A model generated the notes under the pieces. That model was given only the letters and a program-made list of their open reading frames with translations, was not told where the DNA came from and ran no database searches. Positions 1 through 9,129 of a stretch of DNA of 64,000 bases are shown here, piece by piece. The position numbers and the translations under genes are program-made. The stretch is from Paenibacillus sp. JNUCC32. Lineage in GTDB: Bacteria > Bacillota > Bacilli > Paenibacillales > Paenibacillaceae. The stretch lies in NCBI RefSeq assembly GCF_014863545.1, contig NZ_CP062260.1:1798001-1862000 (forward strand). The letters are read 5' to 3'. Position 1 is the first letter of the stretch; each line of letters opens with the position of its first letter.

Positions 1-2
1 CG

Positions 3-200
3 GCATATGCCATCGTGGCATGGGTCGGCGTCAAGCTCGCTGTGATCACCCTGGCCCATGAAGATATTGGCGTATTGGCTCATCATTTCCCGCACAGCAC
101 AGGTTGGACCATCGTTTTCTACGGGGTCTTGGTCGCCATCGCCCTTCTCGGTTGGTTTGCCCCCTCGAATAAAAGGCACACTCAACCTGATCCGCTTTAG
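3..200 (+). CDS. TerC/YceF-like membrane protein, C-terminal part
   Basis: Only the last 65 codons lie in the window and the frame is open to the left edge. The visible part has two hydrophobic helices separated by a short polar, His-containing loop (residues AHEDIGVLAHH), then a short polar tail. This is the look of the C-terminus of TerC/YceF-type integral membrane proteins, which are linked to metal ion export or tellurite resistance. A strong terminator follows 14 bases after the stop, so this is the last gene of its unit. The family call rests on a small fragment and is moderate. Confidence 0.55.
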   Translation, partial: AYAIVAWVGVKLAVITLAHEDIGVLAHHFPHSTGWTIVFYGVLVAIALLGWFAPSNKRHTQPDPL

Positions 201-214
201 GTTGACCTAAGTAA

Positions 215-250
215 ACGAGGCAGTGGAATCGAATTCCACTGCCTCGTTTT
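215..250 (+). terminator. Rho-independent terminator
   Basis: A perfect 15-bp stem (215-229 with 233-247) has a 3-base loop and is followed by a T-run. It ends the TerC-like gene. Confidence 0.9.
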
Positions 251-287
251 ATACTTTTTCGTTCATAAAAATCCCGAGCCCGATGGA

Positions 288-337
288 TTGACATGACACC
301 AAATGGTGACCTATAATCAAAATGTCACTAAATGGTG
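288..337 (+). promoter_or_regulatory. Sigma-A promoter with spacer operator and repeat
   Basis: TTGACA (288-293) and TATAAT (312-317) are separated by 18 bp. The spacer holds the inverted repeat CACCA-AA-TGGTG (297-308). A near copy, CACTAAATGGTG, lies at 326-337, 29 bp downstream, with the flanking bases also repeated. This looks like a two-site operator, presumably for the ArsR protein encoded at 596. Confidence 0.75.
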
Positions 338-595
338 TCCGATTATCAAAAATATCGAATATGTAGAAATTCAGCACCGAGGAGCAGCTTATCAATGATA
401 GGGTTACACTTTGATCAGACGGACACAACTCCATTTCATGGACGCGTGGCAGGATACGGGGCTTTAAATTTGCCGTTTATTTGCTGCTTCGATTCGCAAG
501 GACATGCCCCGCGAACGCTCGTCCGCAGGGCCGCACTCTATAGGGATGGAAAATGAACGGCTGTCCCTCGGCAGTAATATGGAGGAGAGGGTGTT
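338..595 (+). other. Long untranslated leader or decayed sequence
   Basis: About 270 bases separate the expected transcription start (near 324) from the ArsR gene. The open frame at 332-556 has no ribosome binding site and no recognisable domain. I see no gene here. GGAGGAGAGG at 581-590 is the binding site for the ArsR gene. Confidence 0.4.
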
Positions 596-925
596 GTGAA
601 CGAGAACTACCAGTCTCGCGATGTGTTTAACGCCATTGCAGACCCGACCAGGCGCCAACTGATCCATCTGTTGGCGGAAGCCGATGAGCTGCCGCTGCAT
701 GAGTTAACGGCACAGTTTCCCATGGGCCGTACTGCAGTGTCCAAGCATTTAACAATACTTAAGGAAGCCGATCTGGTACATGACCGAAAAGTCGGCAGAG
801 AAACGCGTTTCAGGCTTAACGCTTCGCCACTCCGAGAAGTTCAAGATTGGGTGGCTTTTTACAACAAGTACTGGAATGCCAACATGCTGCGTTTAAGCCA
901 GCTATTAGAGGAGGAAGATGAATGA
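596..925 (+). CDS. ArsR/SdpR-family transcriptional regulator
   Basis: This is a 109-residue winged-helix repressor. The N-terminus (FNAIADPTRRQLIHLLAE) and the recognition-helix region (GRTAVSKHLTILKEADLV) are the ArsR/SdpR signature. No metal-binding cysteines are visible, so it belongs to the non-metal branch usually paired with SRPBCC proteins. The start is GTG with GGAGGAGAGG 5 bases upstream. The stop overlaps the start of the SRPBCC gene (ATGA), so the two are translationally coupled. It probably represses its own promoter through the repeated CACCAAATGGTG-type sites at 297-337. Confidence 0.9.
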   Translation: MNENYQSRDVFNAIADPTRRQLIHLLAEADELPLHELTAQFPMGRTAVSKHLTILKEADLVHDRKVGRETRFRLNASPLREVQDWVAFYNKYWNANMLRLSQLLEEEDE

Positions 926-1320
926 GCTTATCATTGTCTATGGATTTTCCGTTCAAGACATCGATCGAGAAGCTGTGGTTAGCCATCACCGATTCAAACC
1001 AGCTTGCCAAGTGGATTACGGAAAATGATTTTAAACCCGTCGTAGGGCACCGATTTCAGTTTCGCCATGAGCCATCAGAATGGTGGGATGGGATTGTTGA
1101 AGGCGAAGTGCTTATCGTGGACGAGCCTAATCTTCTATCCTATACCTGGGCCACCGGTGAGGAAAGACATACGGTTACCTTGACGCTGCAGGATTTAGGA
1201 GGCGGAAAGGTTAACCTCCATCTCGAACAAATCGGATTTTCCAACGTTCATGGGCTCGAGGGGGCTAAGCATGGATGGAGTGCATGGGTCGCCAAGCTTG
1301 AAAAGGCATTGGCAGATTAA
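922..1320 (+). CDS. SRPBCC (AHSA1-like) domain protein
   Basis: This is a 132-residue single-domain START-fold protein of the AHSA1 type. It begins with the typical DFPFKTSIEKLWLAITDS segment and ends with the long C-terminal helix (GWSAWVAKLEKAL). The fold makes a hydrophobic ligand pocket; the ligand is unknown. Co-translation with the upstream ArsR-type regulator is the usual arrangement for this pair, in which the SRPBCC protein is thought to work in the stress response that its partner regulates. The family call is firm, the role is not known. Confidence 0.88.
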   Translation: MSLSLSMDFPFKTSIEKLWLAITDSNQLAKWITENDFKPVVGHRFQFRHEPSEWWDGIVEGEVLIVDEPNLLSYTWATGEERHTVTLTLQDLGGGKVNLHLEQIGFSNVHGLEGAKHGWSAWVAKLEKALAD

Positions 1321-1400
1321 CCGCATCCATATTAACGTTACGCACCCAAGCGCTAAATGAATAGAGGACGTTGATTGAACCTGCCGGCCCGCATCGATAT

Positions 1401-1430
1401 AACCGGCTGCATGCTGCTTGCAGCCGGTTT
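1401..1430 (+). terminator. Terminator-like hairpin
   Basis: An 11-bp perfect stem (1401-1411 with 1419-1429) has a 7-base loop. The T-tail is poor, but the position after the ArsR/SRPBCC operon suits a terminator. Confidence 0.55.
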
Positions 1431-1491
1431 AAGTCTTGAACGATTCATTTGAAAAATTGCTTAAATCACCCATATCGGAAGGATGTTATGC

Positions 1492-3747
1492 ATGAGCGAA
1501 ACAAATCAGGAGTATATCGTGCTCTCGGGTGCGAGGGAAAACAATCTTAAGAACGTATCCCTGCGCATTCCCAAGCGGAAGATCACGATCTTCACCGGTG
1601 TATCCGGATCCGGCAAATCGTCGATTGTCTTCGATACGATCGCCGCAGAATCCACGCGACTGCTGAATGAGAACTTCAGCATGTTCGTTCGTACGTTCCT
1701 GCCCCGCGTTCCCCAGCCGGATACGGACGCAATCGAGAATCTGAGCATGGCCGTTATCGTGGATCAGAAGCGGCTTGGCGGCGGTTCCCATTCCACGATG
1801 GGCACCATTACCGATATTTCTCCCATTCTCCGTCTTTTATTCTCCCGAGTGGGTCAGCCCCATATCGGACCCGCGCATTTATTCTCCTTCAACGATCCGC
1901 AAGGCATGTGCCCGGAGTGCAACGGAATCGGTCGCAAGCTTGGCGTCGACATGAGCAAGGCGGTGGACATGACCAAGTCGCTGAATGAAGGCGCTCTGAT
2001 GCTGCCGGACTATTCGGTGAACGGCTGGGAGTGGAACATGATACTGCAATCGGGCGATTTTGATCCGGACAAAAAGCTGAGCGATTATTCCGATGAGGAA
2101 TTGGAGCATCTCCTGTATGCCAAGGCAAGAAAAGTAAAGATGGATTTCGCCGGTAAGGCAACGAACATTACGGTGGAAGGCGTCATTGAGAAGTTCACCA
2201 ACAAATACATCAAGCAGGATGTGAAAACGAAGTCCGAACGCACGCAGAAAGCCGTGATGCCATTTATCACGGAGGGTCCGTGCCCCAGCTGCCGCGGCGC
2301 AAGACTCAGCCAAGCGACGCTGAGCTGCAAAATCAATGGACTCCACATTGCGGAGATGTCCGCCATGGAAGTGGGCCAGCTGATCCGCGTTATACGCGAG
2401 ATCGATGATCCGATCGCCGCACCGATCATCAAATCGTTAACGGAGCGTCTGCAGCATCTGGTGGATATCGGCTTGGATTACTTGACGCTGGACCGCGAGA
2501 CGGATACCTTGTCGGGCGGCGAGTCGCAGCGCGTCAAAATGGTCAAGCATCTGAGCGGCAGCCTCGTGGATGTCACTTACATCTTCGATGAGCCCAGCGT
2601 TGGCTTGCATCCCCGCGATGTACACAGGTTAAATGAACTGCTTCAGAAGCTGCGCGACAAGGGCAACACCGTGATTGTCGTTGAGCATGATCCCGATGTG
2701 ATCAAGTTGGCGGACCATATCGTCGACGTTGGGCCGTACGCCGGCAGCCGCGGCGGTACCATCGTATATGAGGGAAGCTACTCCGGACTTCTGGAGTCCG
2801 CTACTTTAACAGGGACCCATATGAAGCGGCCGCTCCAGCTGAAGCACGACTGCAGGCAGCCATCCGGCAAGCTGTCCATCAAGGATGCCACGCTGCACAA
2901 TCTAATGAACGTGAGCGTCGATATTCCGACCGGAGTGCTGACCGTTGTTACGGGTGTCGCCGGCTCGGGCAAAAGCACCCTGATCAACGAAGTATTTCTC
3001 AGACAGCATCCGGATGCAATCGTCATCGATCAATCGGCGGTAGGCGTATCCACGCGCTCGAATCCAGCAACGTACACGGGCATAATGGATGATGTTCGTA
3101 AAGCATTTGCTTCGGCGAACAAGGTGAACCAGGGTTTGTTCAGCTTCAACTCGAAGGGAGCCTGCGAGAACTGCCAAGGGCTTGGCGTATTGTATACGGA
3201 CCTTTCCTTCCTCGACAGCGTAAAGCTGCCATGCGATGTGTGCGGGGGGAGACGCTTCAAGGATGAGGTACTCGAGTACAAACTGAACGGCAAGTCGATT
3301 GCCGAAGTGCTGGAGTTGACGGTGGAGCAGGCACTGGACTTTTTTGAACTCAAAGAGGTTGTTCGCAAGCTTCAGGCCATGAGCGATGTGGGATTGAACT
3401 ATATTACGCTCGGCCAGCCGCTCAGCACGCTCTCGGGCGGGGAGTGCCAGCGCATCAAGCTGGCAAGCGAGCTGCATAAGAAAGGCAGCATCTACGTGAT
3501 GGACGAGCCGACCACCGGTCTGCATATGTCGGATATCGGCCACCTGCTGGAGATCATGAACCGTCTTGTGGACGCAGGCAATACGGTAATTGTCATCGAG
3601 CATAACCTCGAGGTGATCAGCCAAGCGGACTGGATCATCGACATGGGGCCGGACGGAGGCAGCAAGGGCGGGCAAGTGGTGTTCGAGGGCACGCCGGCGC
3701 AGATCACTCAGGCGGAGCTGTCGATTACGGGAAGATATTTGATGTAA
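1492..3747 (+). CDS. UvrA-like ABC ATPase lacking the UvrB-binding module
   Basis: This 751-residue protein is about 190 residues shorter than canonical UvrA. Both ATPase halves are intact: Walker A GVSGSGKSS near residue 36 and GVAGSGKST in the second half, signatures LSGGESQR and LSGGECQR, and Walker B FDEPSVGLH and MDEPTTGLH. The zinc modules have CPECNGIG/CPSCRGARL and CENCQGLG/CDVCGGRRF. The stretch after the first Walker A is too short to hold the UvrB-binding domain. That matches UvrA2/DrrC-type paralogues linked to tolerance of DNA-binding drugs rather than housekeeping repair. ATG 1492 is preferred over ATG 1483 because GGAAGG (1477-1482) abuts the latter. The FNR-like gene follows after 14 bases. 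Confidence 0.88.
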   Translation: MSETNQEYIVLSGARENNLKNVSLRIPKRKITIFTGVSGSGKSSIVFDTIAAESTRLLNENFSMFVRTFLPRVPQPDTDAIENLSMAVIVDQKRLGGGSHSTMGTITDISPILRLLFSRVGQPHIGPAHLFSFNDPQGMCPECNGIGRKLGVDMSKAVDMTKSLNEGALMLPDYSVNGWEWNMILQSGDFDPDKKLSDYSDEELEHLLYAKARKVKMDFAGKATNITVEGVIEKFTNKYIKQDVKTKSERTQKAVMPFITEGPCPSCRGARLSQATLSCKINGLHIAEMSAMEVGQLIRVIREIDDPIAAPIIKSLTERLQHLVDIGLDYLTLDRETDTLSGGESQRVKMVKHLSGSLVDVTYIFDEPSVGLHPRDVHRLNELLQKLRDKGNTVIVVEHDPDVIKLADHIVDVGPYAGSRGGTIVYEGSYSGLLESATLTGTHMKRPLQLKHDCRQPSGKLSIKDATLHNLMNVSVDIPTGVLTVVTGVAGSGKSTLINEVFLRQHPDAIVIDQSAVGVSTRSNPATYTGIMDDVRKAFASANKVNQGLFSFNSKGACENCQGLGVLYTDLSFLDSVKLPCDVCGGRRFKDEVLEYKLNGKSIAEVLELTVEQALDFFELKEVVRKLQAMSDVGLNYITLGQPLSTLSGGECQRIKLASELHKKGSIYVMDEPTTGLHMSDIGHLLEIMNRLVDAGNTVIVIEHNLEVISQADWIIDMGPDGGSKGGQVVFEGTPAQITQAELSITGRYLM

Positions 3748-3761
3748 CGAGGGGGGAGATC

Positions 3762-4466
3762 ATGGGTTTTATTAAAGATTTTCTATCCATAATCCAAAAG
3801 CGGGAAATGATATTTATAGAGAGCAGCAAAGAATCGGAAGACGTGTACACTTTTTCGTTCGAAAAAGGACCAGATTTAACATGGAAAGCAGGGCAATACG
3901 GTTTGTTCAGCATTACGCATAAAACCATGAAGAATGCTACAAAGCCATTCAGCATCAGTTCTGTTCCCACAGAGAACGTCGTTAACATAACAACGCGCAT
4001 CGGGGATAACCCAAGCGAATTCAAAAGAGCGCTGCTGGAATTAAAACCAGGCATGCATATGAAAATGAGCGGTCCTGTAGGGTCCTTTCATTTGGATCCT
4101 CAAAGTCCCTCGCTCCTGATCGCGGCCGGAATCGGAATGACGCCTTTTCGGTCAATTTTAAAACAAATAACGGCAGCCGGAAATGAGTTGAAACCCATAC
4201 AACTTCTCTATATGGATAGCAAGAAGTCCTATCTATATAAAGATGAACTTGATGCAATAGCCAGCCATCCTTCGATCCAGGTATCTTATCTTGATTCAAG
4301 AAATGATTTAGATCAGGAAATCGATAAGTTCATCGCCCGGCATAAGGATCATGGCAAGTATTTGGTCGCTGGGCCGAAATCCATGGTGGAGTCGGTTACT
4401 GCGTACTTGCAAAGTAAGGGTGTATCCAAGCGGAATATCAAAAAGGATGCTTTTTTTGGATATTAG
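3762..4466 (+). CDS. Ferredoxin reductase-like FAD/NAD(P) oxidoreductase
   Basis: This 234-residue protein has the two FNR-superfamily domains. The first is an N-terminal beta-barrel with the flavin motif KPFSISS (Arg replaced by Lys). The second is a nucleotide-binding domain starting LLIAAGIGMTPFRSIL and ending AGPKSMVESV. No iron-sulfur domain is attached, so it must pass electrons to or from a separate partner. It starts 14 bases after the UvrA-like gene and probably shares its mRNA; the functional link is unclear. The closing FFGY is a common C-terminal aromatic ending in this family. Confidence 0.85.
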   Translation: MGFIKDFLSIIQKREMIFIESSKESEDVYTFSFEKGPDLTWKAGQYGLFSITHKTMKNATKPFSISSVPTENVVNITTRIGDNPSEFKRALLELKPGMHMKMSGPVGSFHLDPQSPSLLIAAGIGMTPFRSILKQITAAGNELKPIQLLYMDSKKSYLYKDELDAIASHPSIQVSYLDSRNDLDQEIDKFIARHKDHGKYLVAGPKSMVESVTAYLQSKGVSKRNIKKDAFFGY

Positions 4467-4582
4467 CAATTGAATGTACTAATCGTAGAGAGCGGAATCC
4501 ATGCATAGCAAAGAAATCGTGGATAGAGAATAGCTTAAGCATGAACGCCGCATAAGCTGGCGTCTTAGAAGGAGGAAACAAC

Positions 4583-4951
4583 ATGGAGGTTTTTGCAGAT
4601 TTTTTAGCGAAAATCGAAAACCCGCAGCATCGGGCGCGAACCGAAGAAGTTTTGGGGTGGGTCGCTGAGAAATTTCCGAATCTGATGCCGAAAATGGCGT
4701 GGAATCAGCCAATGTTCACCGACCACGGCACATTTATCATTGGCTTTAGCGTAGCCAAACCTCACTTGGCGGTTGCCCCTGAAAAGGCAGGGATACATCA
4801 GTTTTCGGATGAAATCGTCAAGGCCGGCTATGATCACACCAAGGAGCTAGTCCGCATTCGGTGGGATCGTCCGGTTGATTTCTCATTGCTGGAGAGAATG
4901 ATCGAGTTTAATATGCTGGATAAGGCAAACTGTACGACGTTTTGGCGATGA
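4583..4951 (+). CDS. DUF1801/YdhG-like protein (iron-chaperone fold)
   Basis: This is a 122-residue single-domain protein of the DUF1801 (YdhG) family, recognised by [20 protein letters not shown] and [17 protein letters not shown] Bacillus member, Fra, is a frataxin-like iron chaperone, but many relatives are uncharacterised, so an iron role here is only possible. A good ribosome binding site (AGGAGG) precedes the ATG. It stands alone between the FNR-like gene and an AraC-type regulator. Confidence 0.8.
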   Translation: MEVFADFLAKIENPQHRARTEEVLGWVAEKFPNLMPKMAWNQPMFTDHGTFIIGFSVAKPHLAVAPEKAGIHQFSDEIVKAGYDHTKELVRIRWDRPVDFSLLERMIEFNMLDKANCTTFWR

Positions 4952-5059
4952 GAAAAAAGCTCTAGGCCGTAGAAACAGAAGACGAAACTTTACTGCGCAC
5001 AAATAGTTGCGCTGCAATGCCATAGCAAAACTATACTTTGGTTGAGAGGAGGGAACCAC

Positions 5060-5962
5060 ATGGATTGGCTTATGAGGATGAATCGGGCATTAGATTACAT
5101 CGAGATGAATTTATCCGATGAAATTGAGTTGGCTGAAGTGGCTCGTAAAGCTTGCTGTTCGTCACATCAGTTTCAGAGAATGTTCTCGTTCATAACGAAT
5201 GTGACACTTGCGGAATATATTCGGCGAAGACGTCTCACCCTTGCGGCTTTTGAATTGCAGAATAGCGACGCCAAAGTCATTGATATTGCCCTGAAATACG
5301 GTTATGAATCACCGGTTTCTTTTTCGCGGGCTTTTCACATGCTGCATGGTGTCAATCCAGCAATAGCTCGTCAAGAAGGGACCGCTCTAAAGGCCTATCC
5401 TCGGATTTCCTTCCTCATTTCAATCAAAGGGGCAGAGGCTATGAATTATCGTATTGAAACGAAGGAAGCCTTACAGATCTTTGGAATCGAAAGAGTGTTT
5501 CCAATAAACGGAGATGGCGAATCGGTGGCTTCGCCCGCAGAATTCTGGAAGGAAAGCCATGCTAATGGCGAGGTTGAAAGACTTGCTGTCCATGCAGGCG
5601 ATTTGCCTTCTTTTTTAAACAAGGATTTATATAAAGTACATGCGGTTTGCAGTTACAGAAAAACGGAAAATGACTCTTTTCCGTACATGTTGTGCGCTTT
5701 TAAAAGTGACTCCAGTAATGCAAACGGATACACGAACATAACGATACCCGCGCATACTTGGGCTGTTTTTTCGTCGGATCCATTCACATGGGACAGCTTT
5801 GATGAGATCATCGAGACGTTATATCGACGATTCTTCTCTGAGTGGCTTCCTACGGCGGGATATGAACAAGTCGATGGAATGGAATTTGAAATCTACGGCG
5901 GCAGAGACGGTCTTAATTACGTTGAACTATGGTTCGCCGTAAGGAAGATAGCTTTAATTTAA
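5060..5962 (+). CDS. AraC-family regulator with GyrI-like effector domain
   Basis: This 300-residue protein has an N-terminal AraC/XylS DNA-binding domain (two helix-turn-helix motifs, residues about 5-105; CCSSHQFQRMFSF and the conserved FSRAFHMLHGVNPA). A C-terminal GyrI-like/AraC effector-binding domain of about 160 residues follows, ending in the typical GLNYVELWFAV strand. Proteins of this build (Rob, BmrR ligand-domain relatives) sense small hydrophobic molecules and activate efflux or detoxification genes. ATG 5060 is chosen because GAGGAGGG lies 7 bases upstream; the upstream TTG is inside that site. No target gene is obvious nearby. Confidence 0.88.
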   Translation: MDWLMRMNRALDYIEMNLSDEIELAEVARKACCSSHQFQRMFSFITNVTLAEYIRRRRLTLAAFELQNSDAKVIDIALKYGYESPVSFSRAFHMLHGVNPAIARQEGTALKAYPRISFLISIKGAEAMNYRIETKEALQIFGIERVFPINGDGESVASPAEFWKESHANGEVERLAVHAGDLPSFLNKDLYKVHAVCSYRKTENDSFPYMLCAFKSDSSNANGYTNITIPAHTWAVFSSDPFTWDSFDEIIETLYRRFFSEWLPTAGYEQVDGMEFEIYGGRDGLNYVELWFAVRKIALI

Positions 5963-6019
5963 TTTCTAAGCTGTCATTAAGGAAATAATGGATCGAGATG
6001 AGACAACATATTATGACTC

Positions 6020-6053
6020 AAAAAAGTCGCGTAACGTAATACGCGGCTTTTTC
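6020..6053 (+). terminator. Rho-independent terminator
   Basis: A 13-bp stem with one G-T wobble (6021-6033 with 6040-6052) and flanking A and T runs ends the AraC-type gene. It could work in both directions. Confidence 0.85.
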
Positions 6054-6234
6054 GATTCAAGAACAATAAAGCTATCTTTTTAATGGCGGCCAGTCTTTGT
6101 GATTGATCGCCTTTGCCATGTTGATAGGACAGGTGTAATTTGCATGGCTCTTTATAGCTATTCTTAATATTCGAACACCTTCATACAATTTATGGACGAG
6201 CGATCCCATGAACGAGCGCCGGAGGTGAGCGAAT

Positions 6235-8445
6235 ATGAAACTGGAGCAACTACAAGTAAGTGGTATGACATGCGCGGCTTGCGCAACCCGAATCGAAAAA
6301 GCGCTTCGCAAGGAGAAGGGGGTTCAAGCTGTTCATGTCAGTTTGGCTTTGTCTCGGGCTACCGTTCACTACGAACCGAGGGAAATTGGAATGCAGGCGA
6401 TCACCGCCAAAATTGCTAAGCTCGGCTATAAGGCAACGGGCAAGCTCTCGCATCCCCAAGCAGGAATAGAAGCCGAAACTCGCGCCTATCGCACCCGGTT
6501 CGCGATCGCTGCGTGTTTGTCCATTCCGCTTTTGTGGGCGATGCTGGCCCATATGTTCGTGTGGTTTCAACCATGGACGCCGAATTTATTCATGGAGCCC
6601 ATGTTTCAATTCCTGATTGCGACGTTTCTTCAGTTTGGCGTGGGCTATCCATTTTATTACGGCGCTTATCAAGCCTTCATCCATCGCAGCGCAAACATGG
6701 ATACCTTGGTTGCCATCAGCACGTCCGTTGCTTACTTCTACAGCCACTACGCGATGTTTCATGCCGCACACGATACCTCTCACCCCACCCTGTATTTCGA
6801 TACGATTGCCATGATTATGACCGTGGTTTTGTTAGGCAAGTGGCTGGAGACCATTGCCAAGGGAAAAGCGCTGAAACAACTGAGTGCCTTATATTCGCTT
6901 CAGGTGAAGCTGGTGCGGGTGTTGCGACAGCATGGCGAAGAATGGATTACGGCAGATCAGGCACAAACAGGGGACCGCATTGTGGTGAAGAGCGGAGAAT
7001 GGATATCCGTTGACGGTGTGGTTCATTCGGGAACGGCGGATGCGGATGAATCGATGATGACAGGCGAAAGCACGGCGGTGACCAAATGCAGCGGAGACCG
7101 CGTATATGCCGGAACCCGTTGTTTGGTCGGGAGTCTGCATATCATGGTCGATAAGAAGCATAAGGAAACCCGACTTTCCCAGATGATTGCACTGATCGAA
7201 GCCGCGCAGCAGAGCAAACCGGCCATTCAAAGAACGGTTGACCGCATTGCGGCGGTTTTTGTACCGGTTATGCTGGGCTGTGCGGCGATAACATTTGCAG
7301 GATGGCTATTGTTTTCCCATGGCCCTGATCTCTCTGAAACCGCAATGCGTCACGCGTTATCTGTTTTACTGGTCGCTTGCCCCTGTGCGCTTGGACTGGC
7401 AACCCCGATTTCCATCCTGATTGCAACCGGATCATCTGCCCAAAAGGGCATTTTGTTCAAAGAGGCGCGCTCCCTGGAAAGGCTGCGGCAAATCGATGTC
7501 GTATTGCTGGATAAGACGGGAACGCTGACCGAAGGCTTGCCGCAGCTTGTTGCCATCCAAGCGGCTGGACAACGTGACGCAGACGTACTTCGCCTGACCT
7601 CGGCTCTAGCTTCTCTGTCCATGCATCCACTGGCGCAAGCCATTGTGAAAGCGGCGAAAGACCAACAGGTCCCCATTCCGGAAGCAGCCTCGTTCCACGA
7701 ACGGCCGGGAAAGGGAATGGAAGGCGATGTGGAAGGAAACAACGTATGCGTGGGGAACCGGAAATGGCTGGAGGAAATGGGCATACGCTTTTCGGAGAAT
7801 AAAAGGTTTGGATTTCATCAGGAAGCGGCCTCCGGTCATATAAGACTTTATATAGCCGTGAACGGGACGTGTATCGGTACGTTTGATATGGCTGACAAAC
7901 TCAGGCGGGATGCGCGAGGCGTCGTACAAGAGCTGAAGCAAAAAGCCGAAGTGTGGATGGTAACTGGCGATGAGGAGCGAACGGCGCTGACCGTGGCTGC
8001 CGCGACAGGCATTGAGCTGGTACGCGCCGGCATGCTTCCTGAACAGAAGCTTGCGTTCATACGCGAGCTTCAGCAGCAAGGTCGTTCCGTGGCCATGGTC
8101 GGCGACGGCATTAATGATGCGGCTGCGCTGGCCGCCGCCGATGTCGGCATCGCCATGGGCGGTGGAACGGATGCAGCCAAACAGGCAGGAGACGTCGTCC
8201 TGATCGGAAGCAGGCTATCCCGAATTCCGGAAGCCTACACCTGGAGTCGTTATACGATGCGGAATGTTCATCAGAATCTACTCTTTGCACTATTATATAA
8301 CGTCCTGACCGTACCTTTGGCTGCATTCGGTTATTTGGACCCGCGCATTGCATGTATTGGAATGGCGGCAAGCTCGCTGCTGGTTGTCGGCAACTCGCTG
8401 CGGCTCCAACTGTGGGGAAAACGGGGGGCGAGAGCATGGCCTTGA
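6235..8445 (+). CDS. copA: Copper-translocating P1B-type ATPase (CopA/CcoI-like)
   Basis: This is a 736-residue heavy-metal P-type ATPase. It has one N-terminal HMA domain with the metal site GMTCAACATRIEKAL (Cys13, Cys16). The transmembrane metal path carries CPC near residue 382. The phosphorylation motif DKTGTLTEG has its aspartate at residue 426, and the hinge is GDGINDAAALAAADVG. CPC with this HMA type indicates Cu(I). The next gene overlaps by 10 bases and encodes a TauE/SafE-like membrane protein, with a FixH-like gene beyond it. That context resembles CcoI/FixI, which delivers copper to haem-copper oxidases, more than a pure detoxification pump. AGGTGAGC sits just before the ATG. Confidence 0.92.
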   Translation: MKLEQLQVSGMTCAACATRIEKALRKEKGVQAVHVSLALSRATVHYEPREIGMQAITAKIAKLGYKATGKLSHPQAGIEAETRAYRTRFAIAACLSIPLLWAMLAHMFVWFQPWTPNLFMEPMFQFLIATFLQFGVGYPFYYGAYQAFIHRSANMDTLVAISTSVAYFYSHYAMFHAAHDTSHPTLYFDTIAMIMTVVLLGKWLETIAKGKALKQLSALYSLQVKLVRVLRQHGEEWITADQAQTGDRIVVKSGEWISVDGVVHSGTADADESMMTGESTAVTKCSGDRVYAGTRCLVGSLHIMVDKKHKETRLSQMIALIEAAQQSKPAIQRTVDRIAAVFVPVMLGCAAITFAGWLLFSHGPDLSETAMRHALSVLLVACPCALGLATPISILIATGSSAQKGILFKEARSLERLRQIDVVLLDKTGTLTEGLPQLVAIQAAGQRDADVLRLTSALASLSMHPLAQAIVKAAKDQQVPIPEAASFHERPGKGMEGDVEGNNVCVGNRKWLEEMGIRFSENKRFGFHQEAASGHIRLYIAVNGTCIGTFDMADKLRRDARGVVQELKQKAEVWMVTGDEERTALTVAAATGIELVRAGMLPEQKLAFIRELQQQGRSVAMVGDGINDAAALAAADVGIAMGGGTDAAKQAGDVVLIGSRLSRIPEAYTWSRYTMRNVHQNLLFALLYNVLTVPLAAFGYLDPRIACIGMAASSLLVVGNSLRLQLWGKRGARAWP

Positions 8446-9122
8446 CCGGAAGCGGATTACCGTTAGTGGCATTGGCGGGATTAATGGGTGCGCCGCATTG
8501 TCTGGTCATGTGCGGGGGAATCGTTTCTTCTCTGGCACTTGGAAACCAAGGCTCTCCGCTGAAATCCGTATTGGCCTACAATGCGGGCAGAGTTATCACC
8601 TATACGGCCATTGGCGGTTTTATGGGAGTGGTGGGCTCCTTCCTGGATGTGGCCGGCAGCTTTGTCGGTTTCCAAGGAGCAGCCAGCATCATTGGAGGAA
8701 TGCTCATTCTGCTCTGGACCATTCGCCGCTACACATTGCCCATATATAACGCTCATCTGCCGAGACATCCATTTTTTCAAGCGAAACTGGCACGGCTTGG
8801 TCAGCGTTATGAGATGCTTGCGACTTTTTTAACCGGCATTCTGCTTGGGTTTCTTCCATGCGGCTTAACCTATGCGATGCAGATGAATGCAGCGGCATCC
8901 GGTTCCGGCCTGGAAGGTATTATGATTATGCTGGTGTTTGGACTTGCGACATTTCCGATCCTGTTCGTGGTGGCGATGTCTGCCGGCAGCCTGACGAAAA
9001 AATGGCGCAGGGGCATGCGGAAATTCGGCGGATTTCTAGCTTTTCTGATGGGAATCCTGTCTATTTTAAAAGGACTAAGCGCCAATGGATGGATACCGGG
9101 CATTCACCCGTGGTTATGGTAA
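8436..9122 (+). CDS. TauE/SafE-like (DsbD_2-type) membrane protein
   Basis: This is a 228-residue integral membrane protein with about six helices. It carries the family's two Cys motifs, GAPHCLVMCGG near the N-terminus and GFLPCGLTYAMQ in the middle. Such proteins are often annotated as sulfite exporters, but in FixI/CcoI clusters they are thought to help copper or thiol handling during oxidase maturation. ATG 8436 lies within the end of the ATPase gene, with a G-rich binding site just upstream, so translation is coupled. The function is inferred from the neighbourhood. Confidence 0.82.
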   Translation: MALTGSGLPLVALAGLMGAPHCLVMCGGIVSSLALGNQGSPLKSVLAYNAGRVITYTAIGGFMGVVGSFLDVAGSFVGFQGAASIIGGMLILLWTIRRYTLPIYNAHLPRHPFFQAKLARLGQRYEMLATFLTGILLGFLPCGLTYAMQMNAAASGSGLEGIMIMLVFGLATFPILFVVAMSAGSLTKKWRRGMRKFGGFLAFLMGILSILKGLSANGWIPGIHPWLW

Positions 9123-9129
9123 CAGGGGC

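Noticed and set aside
332..556. 74-codon frame in the ArsR leader
   Set aside because: No ribosome binding site, no domain, and it starts inside the repeated operator.
2902..3675. 257-codon frame opposite the UvrA-like gene
   Set aside because: Antisense shadow; the plus-strand frame carries all ABC ATPase motifs.
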